Both the position numbers and the translations under genes were made by a program. The notes beneath the pieces are model-generated. The model was not told where the DNA came from, searched no databases, and saw nothing but the letters and a program-made list of their open reading frames with translations. Shown piece after piece: positions 42,228 to 51,367 of a stretch of 64,000 nt of DNA; positions within the stretch are counted from its first letter, which is position 1, and every line of letters begins with the position of its first letter. Location of the stretch: NCBI RefSeq assembly GCF_016902345.1, contig NZ_JACJLR010000013.1, forward strand, positions 1 through 64,000, read 5' to 3'. This DNA comes from Mediterraneibacter glycyrrhizinilyticus (lineage in GTDB: Bacteria; Bacillota; Clostridia; Lachnospirales; Lachnospiraceae).

Positions 42228-42286
42228 CTGTCTCTTGTCTTCTGGGGGAACTGTTGCCGAAAGAAGCTGCAACGGTGAAAAAGATG

Positions 42287-42315
42287 TGGACTTTAAGAAT
42301 TTAATGTGCTAAAAT
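42287..42315 (+). promoter_or_regulatory. Promoter of the YerC-like gene
   Basis: TGGACT (42287-42292), 17-base spacer, TAAAAT (42310-42315). Confidence 0.55.
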
Positions 42316-42355
42316 ATAGTGACAGCTTAAAAGTCAATGAAGGAGTCTGAAAATC

Positions 42356-42658
42356 ATGAGTAAAAAAATCAGGACAGAAGCAGTCGACTGTCTGTTTCGC
42401 GCTATTCTCAGTCTGGAAAATAAAGAAGAATGCTATACATTTTTTGAAGACATCTGTACGATCAATGAGCTTCTCTCACTGTCGCAGCGGTTTGAGGTGG
42501 CAAGAATGCTGAGAGAGCAGAAGACTTATCTTGAGATCGCAGAAAAAACGGGCGCTTCTACCGCCACGATCAGCAGGGTGAACCGTTCTCTGAATTACGG
42601 CAATGATGGTTACGACATGGTATTTGAGAGGCTGGATAAAGAAGACGAGGCGCAGTAG
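42356..42658 (+). CDS. YerC/TrpR-family DNA-binding protein
   Basis: A 100-residue TrpR-superfamily protein with the helical core NELLSLSQRFEVARMLREQKTYLEIAEKTGASTATISRVNRSLNYG, shown here only as its two halves: a repressor-like dimer helix and the HTH (TGASTATISRVNRSLNYG). YerC/YecD proteins are widespread in Firmicutes; regulation of aromatic amino-acid genes is not proven. It is monocistronic and ends at a stem-loop (42673-42698). Confidence 0.9.
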   Translation: MSKKIRTEAVDCLFRAILSLENKEECYTFFEDICTINELLSLSQRFEVARMLREQKTYLEIAEKTGASTATISRVNRSLNYGNDGYDMVFERLDKEDEAQ

Positions 42659-42672
42659 AGTATGCATGATAT

Positions 42673-42698
42673 GAGCCAGATCCGCAGGGATCTGGCTC
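42673..42698. terminator. Stem-loop between convergent genes
   Basis: GAGCCAGATCC (42673-42683) pairs perfectly with 42688-42698 around a GCAG loop. Confidence 0.6.
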
Positions 42699-42718
42699 GA
42701 ATAATCTAATGGTAATAT

Positions 42719-43327
42719 TCAGTTCTTTTCACTTTTCTTATCTTCCAGCTTGTCGATCAGCTTTTCAATCATCGCCTTTTTCAGGTAGACGTCAAAACTC
42801 AGACTGCAGATAAATGCGAACAGTTTCAGCTCGTCGCGGTCTTCCCCGTCCGGAAGATCCGGAAATGCTGAGAGAGACTTTTCGTAGGCAGCCTTTACCG
42901 TTTCTTTCAGCGGCTCGACCCGGCCTTTCTCGATCCCGCAGATCTCTTCGTAGATGGAGGAGAGATCCAGTGATGCTTCACCTGAGAAATATTTTTCCGT
43001 CAGAGGCTTCAGTACGGTCTCGATATCCCTGATAGACAGGATGCTTTTGAAATAGTAGATAAAGATGAGGATCAGTACATGTTCCCTGGAATATTTCTTT
43101 TTCACGGGCGGAGGAAGGAGATGGTTTTTGGTATAATTATTGATCATCGTCTTGGTCAGGATCTTGTCATCAGAGTAGCGCTTGGTAGATGCGAGCTGCT
43201 CGTCCATAAATGTGGTGACCTGATCCATATACAGACTGATGTTCGGGATCTCTTCCGACCGGATATAATCGATGTTTGAAAGGCTTTCCATGATGCTGTT
43301 CAGTATATCATTTGTATCTATTTTCAT
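42719..43327 (-). CDS. DUF1836 domain-containing protein
   Basis: The 202-residue protein matches the DUF1836 pattern: IPNISLYMDQVTTFMDEQL, ILTKTMINNYTKNHLLPPPV and KKKYSREHVLILIFIYYFKS, a MerR/HTH-like N-terminal region followed by helices. The family is common in Clostridia and Bacilli; a DNA-binding role is suspected but not shown. It stands alone, converging on the YerC-like gene. Confidence 0.87.
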   Translation of the reverse strand: MKIDTNDILNSIMESLSNIDYIRSEEIPNISLYMDQVTTFMDEQLASTKRYSDDKILTKTMINNYTKNHLLPPPVKKKYSREHVLILIFIYYFKSILSIRDIETVLKPLTEKYFSGEASLDLSSIYEEICGIEKGRVEPLKETVKAAYEKSLSAFPDLPDGEDRDELKLFAFICSLSFDVYLKKAMIEKLIDKLEDKKSEKN

Positions 43328-43388
43328 ATCATTATCACCCCAATATGGTCATTATATAGTATCGAAAACCATATGACAAGCATTTTGG

Positions 43389-44774
43389 TCAACGATTTTT
43401 AAAATATTCCTTAACAAGTTTTGCCACTGTTCCAGATAAAAGGAAGAGTGCGATCAGGTTCGGGATGGACATCAGCCCGTTAAATGTCTCCGCTGCGCTC
43501 CAGAGAAATCCCAGGTCTGCTGTTGCGCCGATAATGGCGACAAGAGAGTAGACCACCATGAAGGGGCGGTTGATCCATGAGCCAAATATAAATTCAATAC
43601 ATCTCGTCCCGTAAAGTCCCCAGCCGAGGATCGTCGTGAAGGCAAAGCAGCAGAGGGCGACAGCGGTGAAGACAGAGACCCAGTTCCCGTAGGTATAGGT
43701 AAAACCGGCGATCGTAAGTTCCGCCCCTGCATCGGTCCCGTAACTGACCGGGATCCCGCTGCACAGGATGACCAGGGCGGTCATAGTACAGATGATAATG
43801 GTGTCCATGAATACTTCAAAGATCCCGAAAAAACCCTGTTTGACCGGAGAATCCGTGTCTGCTGTGGCGTGGGCGATGGATCCGGTCCCCAGTCCGGCCT
43901 CGTTGGAAAAGATTCCTCTCGCTACACCTTTCTGCATGCTCAGGAAGAAGCTCCCGACCACGCCGCCTGTGACGGAGGCGGGATTGAAGGCGCCCTCAAA
44001 AATGGAGGCAAATACGGCGGGGATACGCTCAATATTCAGCGCGATGACGCCCAGTGCCAGGATCACATAGAGGAGAGCCATAAACGGCACCAGCATTTCC
44101 GCGACCTTTCCGATCCGCTTGATCCCGCCGAGAAGGATCATTGCGATCAGTATCGTGATGACGATTCCGATGATCAGGCTGGATGTGGATACCGCGGAGG
44201 CATCGATCACATGGAAATTGAGGAGCGCCGTGTTGATGGCTGAGGTGATCGTATTTACCTGGGTGGCATTTCCGGTACCGAATACAGTGAGTACGCCGAG
44301 CAGGGCGAAAACATATGCCATCCAGCGCCATTTCGGCCCCAGTCCGTTTTTGATATAATACATGGGACCGCCTACCCAGTCGCCGTGCTTGTTCTTTTCA
44401 CGGAAATGGACTGCCAGCGTCACTTCAGAGAATTTGGTGCACATCCCCAGGAGTGCGGAGACCCACATCCAGAAGACTGCCCCGGGTCCTCCGATGGCGA
44501 TGGCGCCTGCCACGCCGGCGATATTTCCCGTACCTACAGTTGCCGCAAGGGCGGTGCAGACCGCCTGGAACGGCGTGATGGATCCCTCCGCAGCTTCCTT
44601 TTTGTGGAAGAGGGGACCCAGTGTTGTCTTAAAGGTATATCCGAATTTTCGGAACTGGATAAAGCGTGTCCGGAAACTGAGCAGCAGCCCGACGCCGATG
44701 ATGCAGACCATGGCGGGGATACCCCAGACAAAGCCGTTGACTGCGCTGTTGATCTGTTCGATTGTTTTCAGCAT
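43389..44774 (-). CDS. Alanine/glycine:cation symporter (AGCS family)
   Basis: A 461-residue membrane protein with about 11 segments and the AGCS signatures NGFVWGIPAMVCIIGVGLLL, AALAATVGTGNIAGVAGAI, GPGAVFWMWVSALLGMCTKF and FSNEAGLGTGSIAHA. It imports alanine or glycine with sodium. No neighbours form an operon with it. On the reverse strand TTGCCA (44867-44872), 18 bases and TATTAT (44843-44848) make a plausible promoter. Confidence 0.94.
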   Translation of the reverse strand: MLKTIEQINSAVNGFVWGIPAMVCIIGVGLLLSFRTRFIQFRKFGYTFKTTLGPLFHKKEAAEGSITPFQAVCTALAATVGTGNIAGVAGAIAIGGPGAVFWMWVSALLGMCTKFSEVTLAVHFREKNKHGDWVGGPMYYIKNGLGPKWRWMAYVFALLGVLTVFGTGNATQVNTITSAINTALLNFHVIDASAVSTSSLIIGIVITILIAMILLGGIKRIGKVAEMLVPFMALLYVILALGVIALNIERIPAVFASIFEGAFNPASVTGGVVGSFFLSMQKGVARGIFSNEAGLGTGSIAHATADTDSPVKQGFFGIFEVFMDTIIICTMTALVILCSGIPVSYGTDAGAELTIAGFTYTYGNWVSVFTAVALCCFAFTTILGWGLYGTRCIEFIFGSWINRPFMVVYSLVAIIGATADLGFLWSAAETFNGLMSIPNLIALFLLSGTVAKLVKEYFKNR

Positions 44775-44842
44775 AAGAACGATTCCTTTCTACCGTGTTT
44801 GTTCATAGAAACAGAGGCGTCTTTAAAAACGCCAACTTATCT

Positions 44843-44872
44843 ATAATATCACAAAATCCGGAAGGATGGCAA
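44843..44872 (-). promoter_or_regulatory. Promoter of the AGCS symporter gene
   Basis: Reverse strand TTGCCA, 18-base spacer, TATTAT. Confidence 0.5.
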
Positions 44873-44949
44873 AAAAATTGCGGGAGTTCGGTTGACAATC
44901 GGGGAGGGGTATCTGATAATGGTAGTTACTGAAAGAACAGGAGAGAATT

Positions 44950-47259
44950 ATGAGTATATACGATACACTAAACGGACCACAGAAAGAAGCGGTGCTGCAC
45001 ACGGACGGACCGCTGCTCATCCTTGCGGGAGCCGGATCGGGAAAGACCAGAGTGCTGACCCACCGCATTGCTTATCTGATCGATGAGAAAGGAGTCAATC
45101 CGTGGAACATCCTTGCCATCACATTTACCAACAAAGCTGCGGAGGAGATGAGACAGAGGGTGGATTCTCTGGTGAATTTTGGGGCGGAGAGTATCTGGGT
45201 GAGCACGTTCCATTCTATGTGCGTGAGGATTCTGAGGCGTTTTATCGACAGGCTGGGGTATGAGACAAGGTTTACGATCTACGACACGGACGACCAGAAG
45301 ACACTGATGAAGGAGGTCTGCCGCAAGGTGGATATCGACACGAAAGTGTTCAAGGAGAGGAGCCTTCTTTCCGCGATCTCTTCCGCGAAGAATGAGATGA
45401 TCCTTCCGGATGAGTTCGAACTGAACGCAGGGGGAGATTTCGGCCAGCAGAAGATCGCAAAAGTCTACCGGGAGTATGAGGCGCAGCTTAAGTCGAACAA
45501 CGCGCTGGATTTTGACGACCTTCTTGTAAAGACAGTGCAGCTTCTTGAGACTCAGCCGGATGTGCTGGAATATTATCAGGAAAGGTTCCGGTATATCATG
45601 GTGGACGAGTACCAGGATACGAACACGGTACAGTTCCGTCTTGTCAGCCTGCTCGCAGGAAAGTATAAAAATCTGTGCGTAGTGGGGGATGACGATCAGT
45701 CCATTTACAAATTCCGGGGGGCAAATATCCGCAATATCCTGGATTTTGAACATGAATTTCCGGACGCCCATGTCATCAAACTGGAACAGAATTACCGTTC
45801 CACCGGAAACATCCTGGATGCAGCCAACGGCGTGATCAGCAACAACAAAGGCAGGAAGGAAAAGACCCTGTGGACCGATAACGGAGAGGGTGAGAAGGTC
45901 CATCTGAGACAGTTTGACACTGCCTATGACGAGGCGGAGTTTATCGCCGAAGATATCCGAAGAGAGGTCCGGGAGGGGGCGTCCTACAATGACAATGCGG
46001 TGCTGTACCGGACCAACGCCCAGTCGCGTCTCTTTGAGGAGAAGTTTATTGCGATGAACATTCCTTATAAGATCGTGGGCGGGATCAACTTCTATGCGAG
46101 AAGGGAGATCAAAGATCTCCTTGCCTACCTGAAGACTGTGGATAACGGTCAGGATGACTTGGCCGTGAGAAGGATCATTAATGTTCCAAAGCGGGGGATC
46201 GGACTTACCACCATCAACCGGATCCAGGAGGCTGCGGCGGAGCGGGGAATCGGATTTTATGAGGCGCTTCTGGCTCCGGAACTGATCCCGGGCGTGGGAA
46301 GGAGCGCCTCAAAGCTGGATTCTTTTGCCGCACTGATCGAGTATTTCAAAGGACGTGCAGAGCAGGAGAGTATTTCCGATCTTCTGCGGGAGATCCTGGA
46401 GAAGACAGGATACATAGAGAGCCTCGAGTCGGAGGATAAAGTGGAGGCGGAAGCCAGGATCGAGAATATCGATGAGCTCCTCAACAAGGCGGCGGCATAC
46501 GAGGAGGACTGCCAGGACAGAGATGAAGAGCCGACTTTAAGCGGCTTTCTGGAGGAAGTGGCTCTGGTGGCGGACATCGACAGTCTGGATGAAGAGCAGG
46601 ACTACGTGGTCCTTATGACGCTCCACAGTGCCAAGGGACTGGAGTTTCCTCATGTCTATCTGGCGGGGATGGAAGACGGGCTTTTCCCCAGCTATATGAC
46701 GATCACATCTGACGATAACGAGGATCTGGAGGAGGAACGCAGACTCTGCTATGTGGGGATCACACGGGCAGAAAGGGAGCTGACCCTGACCTGTGCAAGA
46801 CGGAGGATGGTCCGGGGCGAGACCCAGTATAATAAGCTGTCGCGCTTTGTGAAAGAGATCCCGATGCACCTGATCGATACCGGGAACAAGAAGATCGAGG
46901 AGGGGACAGAGATCCCGGTGCAGAATACATATTCTCATGCGAAACAGGCGTTCCGCGCGCAGCCGTTTGCGGCTCAGTTCGCAGGCTACGGCTCCGGTAT
47001 GAGCGGGACTGCCGGCGGCGGAAAATCTGCAGGGAAGCAGCCCTTTTCCGCTCTTCAGAAGGGAAGTCAGCTCACAGCAGGGAAAGGCGGAAAACTTTCC
47101 TATGGCGTGGGTGACCGGGTCCGCCATGTGAAGTTCGGAGAAGGCACTGTCCTGGAGATCAAAGAGGGTGGACGGGACTATGAGGTAACTGTTGAATTCG
47201 ACAGCGCCGGGGTGCGTAAGATGTTCGCCATGTTTGCAAAACTGGTGAAATGTTCTTAA
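44950..47259 (+). CDS. pcrA: ATP-dependent DNA helicase PcrA
   Basis: The 769-residue UvrD/PcrA superfamily 1 helicase has Q-motif LNGPQKEAV, Walker A ILAGAGSGKTRVL, motif II VDEYQDTN, GDDDQSIYKFRGA, motif IV to VI signatures (LEQNYRST, TLHSAKGLEFPHVYLAG, YVGITRAEREL) and a C-terminal tail with a glycine-rich linker and a Tudor-like end (LSYGVGDRVRHVKFGEGTVLEI) that in B. subtilis binds RNA polymerase. It unwinds DNA 3' to 5' in repair and replication-conflict handling. ATG at 44950 with AGGAGAG upstream. Confidence 0.97.
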   Translation: MSIYDTLNGPQKEAVLHTDGPLLILAGAGSGKTRVLTHRIAYLIDEKGVNPWNILAITFTNKAAEEMRQRVDSLVNFGAESIWVSTFHSMCVRILRRFIDRLGYETRFTIYDTDDQKTLMKEVCRKVDIDTKVFKERSLLSAISSAKNEMILPDEFELNAGGDFGQQKIAKVYREYEAQLKSNNALDFDDLLVKTVQLLETQPDVLEYYQERFRYIMVDEYQDTNTVQFRLVSLLAGKYKNLCVVGDDDQSIYKFRGANIRNILDFEHEFPDAHVIKLEQNYRSTGNILDAANGVISNNKGRKEKTLWTDNGEGEKVHLRQFDTAYDEAEFIAEDIRREVREGASYNDNAVLYRTNAQSRLFEEKFIAMNIPYKIVGGINFYARREIKDLLAYLKTVDNGQDDLAVRRIINVPKRGIGLTTINRIQEAAAERGIGFYEALLAPELIPGVGRSASKLDSFAALIEYFKGRAEQESISDLLREILEKTGYIESLESEDKVEAEARIENIDELLNKAAAYEEDCQDRDEEPTLSGFLEEVALVADIDSLDEEQDYVVLMTLHSAKGLEFPHVYLAGMEDGLFPSYMTITSDDNEDLEEERRLCYVGITRAERELTLTCARRRMVRGETQYNKLSRFVKEIPMHLIDTGNKKIEEGTEIPVQNTYSHAKQAFRAQPFAAQFAGYGSGMSGTAGGGKSAGKQPFSALQKGSQLTAGKGGKLSYGVGDRVRHVKFGEGTVLEIKEGGRDYEVTVEFDSAGVRKMFAMFAKLVKCS

Positions 47260-47336
47260 GAATTTGCTGTAACAGTTCGGCCATGCAGCGGATTCGAGCT
47301 GCATGGCTGAACTGTTACAATTTGCTTAAGAATTTG
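47255..47336. repeat. Palindromic element flanked by a 12-bp direct repeat
   Basis: A 21-bp stem (47269-47289 with 47298-47318, one G-T pair, 8-base loop) is bracketed by exact copies of CTTAAGAATTTG at 47255-47266 and 47325-47336. The left copy contains the pcrA stop codon. Stem sequence is shared with the inverted repeat at 7205-7310. Confidence 0.8.
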
Positions 47337-47425
47337 GTACAAATTAGTAGTAATCTGAAAATGATAGTGGTATAATAACAGAAAGTAACCGCCGCCCGCG
47401 GGGTGGAGAAAGGACGTGTAGAATT

Positions 47426-47668
47426 ATGAACAAAAAAATAGAAGATATGATCGCTGAATCCAAATTGACGGAACTTCTGCATAGGAATGAAGCAGAGAAA
47501 CAGAAAAATACTGTGATCTGGATCCTCGCTATCATCGGGGCAGTGGCAGCGGTAGCGGCTATCGCATACGCGGTATACCGTTTCTTCACACCGGATTACC
47601 TGGAAGACTTTGAGGACGATTTCGATGATGATTTCGACGATTACTTCAGTGAGGACGATCAGGTATAA
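47426..47668 (+). CDS. Small single-pass membrane protein with acidic tail
   Basis: An 80-residue protein with a soluble N-terminal helix (about 1-28), one transmembrane segment (TVIWILAIIGAVAAVAAIAYAV, here about residues 30-52), and an extremely acidic C-terminus rich in Asp, Phe and Tyr. It has a good ribosome binding site (AAAGGA) and its own terminator. The function is unknown; the acidic tail resembles that of the zinc-ribbon membrane protein at 39493. Confidence 0.75.
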   Translation: MNKKIEDMIAESKLTELLHRNEAEKQKNTVIWILAIIGAVAAVAAIAYAVYRFFTPDYLEDFEDDFDDDFDDYFSEDDQV

Positions 47669-47690
47669 GTAAGATCAGACGAATTAAATA

Positions 47691-47730
47691 ACAGGCAGGA
47701 TGTGGCGAGGAACTGCACCCTGCCTGTTTT
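47691..47730 (+). terminator. Terminator after the small membrane protein
   Basis: ACAGGCAGG (47691-47699) pairs with CCTGCCTGT (47719-47727), followed by TTT. Confidence 0.7.
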
Positions 47731-47785
47731 CATGTAACAGTGGCAGCGTGTACCAACGGGAATGAAAATATTCTGACAATTTATT

Positions 47786-47831
47786 CCAATCGGTGCCGTG
47801 TACTTTTGAAAAAGTGCACGGCACCGATTGG
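47786..47831. repeat. Long stem-loop upstream of rlmD
   Basis: CCAATCGGTGCCGTGTACTTT (from 47786) pairs with 47811-47831 with one mismatch, leaving a 4-base loop. No T-tract follows; it ends 30 bases before the rlmD start codon and could affect its translation or act as a leftover palindromic repeat. Confidence 0.75.
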
Positions 47832-47860
47832 GAGAATTGTCTGATAATTTGGAGGACAGG

Positions 47861-49249
47861 ATGAAAAAAGGAACAGTTTATGAAGGGACGATCGAACGGG
47901 TGGACTTTCCGAATAAGGGGATCGTATACATTCCGGAGGAGGAAAGATATGTCACGGTAAAAAACGGGATCCCGGGACAGAAGGTTCGGTTTGTGATCAA
48001 CAAGTTTAAGAAGGGGAATGCGGAAGGACGGCTGCTGGAGGTGCTGGAAAAGTCGCCGCTGGAGACGAGAGAGCCGGTATGCAGTATCTTTCCGGCATGT
48101 GGAGGGTGCATGTACCAGACCATGCCCTACGAAGAGCAGGTGAAGATGAAAGCGGGACAGATCCGCCGGATTATGGACGAGGCAGTGCAGGGAGCGTATG
48201 TCTTCGAGGGAGTGAAATCCAGCCCGAAGGAGTTCGGATACAGGAACAAAATGGAGTTTTCTTTTGGGGACGAATATAAAGACGGTCCGCTCTCACTGGG
48301 ACTGCACAAGAAAGGGAGCACTTATGATGTACTGACAGCGGCGGACTGCCGCCTGGTACATGAAGATATGAACCGGATCCTTGTATGTGTGCTGGAGTAT
48401 TTCCGGGAGCGAGATGTCAGTTTTTATAAGAAAATGCAGCATGTGGGATATCTCAGACATCTGCTCTTGAGACGGGGGGATACGACAGGGGAGATCCTGG
48501 TGAACCTGGTGACGACCACCCAGGAGGAGCATGACCTTCAGCCACTGGTAAAAGAACTTCTGGATCTGAAGCTGGATGGGCGTATTGTGGGAATCCTGCA
48601 TATCCTGAACGATTCCCTCTCTGATGTGGTGAAAAGTGATGAGACACGGATCCTTTACGGACAGGACTTCTTCTATGAAAAACTGCTTGGCCTGGAATTT
48701 AAGATCACGCCTTTCTCCTTTTTTCAGCCGAATACAAGAGGAGCAGAAGTGCTGTATGAGACCGTGCGGGAGTACATCGGTGATATCCAGGGCATGACCG
48801 TGTTTGACCTCTTCAGCGGAACGGGGACGATCAGCCAGGTGCTGGCCCCGGTAGCACGGGAAGTTGTGGGTGTGGAGATTGTCGAAGAAGCGGTGGAGGC
48901 TGCAAAGGAAAATGCTGCGAGGAACGGTATTTCCAATTGTAAATTCATAGCAGGCGATGTATTTCAGGTGCTGGATGGGCTGGAAGAAAAGCCGGATGTG
49001 ATCGTGCTGGATCCGCCACGGGATGGGATACACCCGAAGGCGCTGCCAAAGATCCTGGAGTATGGCGTGGAGAGGATCGTGTATATTTCCTGTAAGATGA
49101 CCAGCCTGGCACGGGATCTGGAGATGATGCAGCTCGCAGGGTACAGGGTAGAGAAGATGACGGCGGTGGATCAGTTTTGTGAGACGGTGCATGTGGAGAC
49201 GGTAGTATTGATGTCAAAAGTCGAAGAACAGGATAGCGAAAAAGTGTAG
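47861..49249 (+). CDS. rlmD: 23S rRNA (uracil-C5)-methyltransferase RlmD family
   Basis: The 462-residue enzyme has an N-terminal TRAM domain (about 1-60), a 4Fe-4S motif (CSIFPACGGCMYQTM plus an upstream Cys), the SAM domain with FSFFQPNTRGAEVLY, MTVFDLFSGTGTISQVLAP, and the catalytic region VIVLDPPRDGIHPKAL with the nucleophilic Cys in YISCKMTSLARDL. It methylates U1939 or U747-type sites of 23S rRNA. The ATG at 47861 follows GGAGGACAGG; the frame open upstream passes through the hairpin and was not used. Confidence 0.93.
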   Translation: MKKGTVYEGTIERVDFPNKGIVYIPEEERYVTVKNGIPGQKVRFVINKFKKGNAEGRLLEVLEKSPLETREPVCSIFPACGGCMYQTMPYEEQVKMKAGQIRRIMDEAVQGAYVFEGVKSSPKEFGYRNKMEFSFGDEYKDGPLSLGLHKKGSTYDVLTAADCRLVHEDMNRILVCVLEYFRERDVSFYKKMQHVGYLRHLLLRRGDTTGEILVNLVTTTQEEHDLQPLVKELLDLKLDGRIVGILHILNDSLSDVVKSDETRILYGQDFFYEKLLGLEFKITPFSFFQPNTRGAEVLYETVREYIGDIQGMTVFDLFSGTGTISQVLAPVAREVVGVEIVEEAVEAAKENAARNGISNCKFIAGDVFQVLDGLEEKPDVIVLDPPRDGIHPKALPKILEYGVERIVYISCKMTSLARDLEMMQLAGYRVEKMTAVDQFCETVHVETVVLMSKVEEQDSEKV

Positions 49250-49262
49250 AAAACAAGGGATT

Positions 49263-49312
49263 TCCGGGAGTCGGGGCTTGTCAGAGGACAGGTTCCGGTT
49301 CCCGGATTTTTT
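49263..49312 (+). terminator. Terminator after rlmD
   Basis: TCCGGGA (49263-49269) pairs with TCCCGGA (49300-49306), and six Ts follow. Confidence 0.65.
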
Positions 49313-49403
49313 CGTTTTATGGGTAAGTGGAAACTGGTCTACTGCGAAAAAAGGTGGAGAGTTGAGTGGCTGATTTTGATATTGGGGGTGTTGAGTTGAC
49401 AGG

Positions 49404-50498
49404 TTGGATAAATGGTATGTGATTGTAATGGCGCATGAGCTGGAGTTCCCACCAGAATATTTTCTGCAGGAGGATTCCTGCAAAACAGTGACGGAAGTGA
49501 CGTACTTCCGTTCGCTGGCAACAGCAACAAAAATGAGCCGTACTTCACAGAGCATTAAGCTAGAATATGTGGCGAAAATGTTTGAGATACTGGCTCAGTA
49601 TGTATCCTTCCCAACTTTGAATCTGCCGGAGGTGGAATTTACAGGAAGTGATGATGAATTTGATGATGCAGGGCAGAAAGCCATGCAGGAGGAAATTGAG
49701 TCGATTGCATTGAAAGTACGGGAGCATTGGCATCTTGATCTAGCTCCTATAAAAGATATTCAGCTTATTCTTGAGGAAAACGGCATCATTGTAACGGGAT
49801 TTGATACCAAGGATGGCAAGATTGATGCCTTCAGTCAGAGAACCCTCATTGATGATGGGGATGTATTCTTTGTAGCCGTTGCACTTGGTGAGAAACCGAA
49901 AGGACGTATTTTCTTTGATATGGCACATGAGCTTGGGCATATTTTACTTCATCCGTGGAGCGAGAGTCTCGATCTTATCAGCAAAGACGAGTTTAAAATA
50001 AGGGAAACGCAGGCAAATATGTTTGCAAGCGCATTCCTTCTGCCGAGAGAGTCGTTTCTTCAGGAAATTCAGGCGTATCCGACTGATTTAAATTATTATC
50101 TGCATCTAAAGAAGAGATGGAACTGCTCTATGCAGGCCATGATTTATCGAGCCCATCAGCTGGGTGCGATAACGGACAATCAATACCAGTATATGATGCG
50201 CCAGGTTTCCAAAAAGGGTTGGCGCACAAAAGAGCCAGGTGACACTCCGTACTTCTTAAATGAGAACATTTTTCAAGGGGCGATAGATGTGCTGTTTGAG
50301 GCAGAGTACCTGAATCCCGCTACACTGCTACGTTTGTTCAAAAAATACGGTGTGACGCTGTATGCTCAAGACATTGAGGAACTTCTTCATCTGCGGAAAG
50401 ATACACTTAAGGTGGAAAGCGATTCCCCTCGCATTATACAGCTTAAGAGACCCACGATGGAGGTAGATAATGCTGAAAGCAAGAAGCAGGAAGACTAA
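49404..50498 (+). pseudogene. ImmA/IrrE metallo-endopeptidase, missing N-terminal HTH
   Basis: The zinc-protease core is intact (FFDMAHELGHILLHPW, HEXXH type), followed by the usual C-terminal region. Family members of this type begin with about 60 residues of XRE helix-turn-helix; here the frame opens just after a TGA at 49392 and the first recognisable residues (MAHELEFPPEYFLQEDS) correspond to the end of that HTH domain. The only early start is a TTG at 49404 without a ribosome binding site. The likely reading is a 5'-truncated remnant of a phage or conjugative-element regulator; a shortened protein from an internal ATG (49428) remains possible. Confidence 0.7.
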
Positions 50499-50667
50499 GA
50501 AAAAGCTGGCCTGCCCGGTCTGTGGGTTCGGGCGGCTGATTGATGCTAGCATTGATAATGTCTCTGAATTGAAAGCAGAGTCGGAAATTATAGATGACTG
50601 AAAACCTGATTATTTTCAGAAATGCCCACAGTGTAAAAATCAGATAGGAATCCGAAAGATCGAATAG
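50470..50667 (+). pseudogene. Small zinc-ribbon protein with in-frame TGA
   Basis: From the ATG at 50470 the frame encodes CPVCGFGRLIDASIDNVSEL and reaches a TGA at 50599 (codon 44), then continues in the same frame as KPDYFQKCPQCKNQIGIRK to TAG at 50665. The two CPxC pairs of the zinc ribbon lie on opposite sides of the TGA, so the full 65-codon frame was a functional gene. TGG (Trp) to TGA is the simplest explanation. The start overlaps the end of the ImmA/IrrE gene. No stem-loop of selenocysteine type is visible after the TGA. Confidence 0.7.
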
Positions 50668-50699
50668 TACCCTGTACAGCGCACGATGCAGTGACATAC

Positions 50700-50747
50700 G
50701 AGCCTGACGAGTAGCTTTTTAAAGTTATTCGTCAGGCTCTTTTTTTG
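50700..50747 (+). terminator. Strong intrinsic terminator before the prophage genes
   Basis: GAGCCTGACGA (50700-50710) pairs perfectly with TCGTCAGGCTC (50729-50739), then eight Ts. Confidence 0.9.
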
Positions 50748-50899
50748 TCCTTTTTTATGCAAAGCAATGCCAGATAACTGTACTGGAACATGGGGCGGTG
50801 CGAACAAAAATCTTTAGGAAAAATTTTCTAAAGCGGGCAAAAGGTGTCCGGTTTAACCCCTAGATTATAGACAACGAAGCGAAAGGAGGTGTGAACACG

Positions 50900-51220
50900 A
50901 TGAGACCCAATGAACGGCGGGCGGCAATTCTGGATGCGCTTTGCATCCGCAGGAAAGATACGATAGCCAATCTGGCAGAAGAATTCGGCGTGAATGAAAA
51001 GACGATCCGCCGGGATATTGAGGAATTGTCGTGTTCATACCCCATTGAGACAGTTCGTGGTCGCTACGGCGGAGGAGTGAAGGTGATGGATTGGTACCAC
51101 CAGAACCGTAAAACACTTTCCCCGGAACAGGCGACACTTCTGAAAAAGCTGGCTCCGGGATTGGAAGGCCACGATCTCGAAGTCCTAAACAGCATTATTT
51201 CTCAGTTCGCTCCGTACTAA
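50900..51220 (+). CDS. DeoR/HTH_11-type DNA-binding protein
   Basis: A 106-residue protein with an N-terminal winged helix-turn-helix (RRAAILDALCIRRKDTIANL, EEFGVNEKTIRRDIEELS) and a short wing (YGGGVKVMDW). It lacks the sensor domain of full DeoR regulators. Similar stand-alone proteins are common on plasmids, integrative elements and prophages of Clostridia. The ATG at 50900 is preferred; the GTG at 50891 is too close to AGGAGG. It lies between a strong terminator and the capsid genes, where portal and terminase genes would be expected. Confidence 0.8.
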   Translation: MRPNERRAAILDALCIRRKDTIANLAEEFGVNEKTIRRDIEELSCSYPIETVRGRYGGGVKVMDWYHQNRKTLSPEQATLLKKLAPGLEGHDLEVLNSIISQFAPY

Positions 51221-51367
51221 CACACGGGAGTACCCACGAATGATTATGAAAGGCATAGGTGATTGACCATGAAAAAAGTATTTATCTGGATTGTTTGGGA
51301 CATCCCGGCAGGAGGCTGCCATAGGGGGAGACGATTTCGCAGCAATGCGGAAAGGAGAAGAAATCCG

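Noticed and set aside
49321-49403. Remains of the missing ImmA/IrrE HTH domain
   Set aside because: I read all forward frames of this stretch and saw no helix-turn-helix sequence, so the domain is absent rather than frameshifted.
50599-50601. Selenocysteine codon
   Set aside because: Although the window has selenium-linked genes, no suitable stem-loop follows this TGA and the protein is a simple zinc ribbon; Trp-to-stop mutation is simpler.
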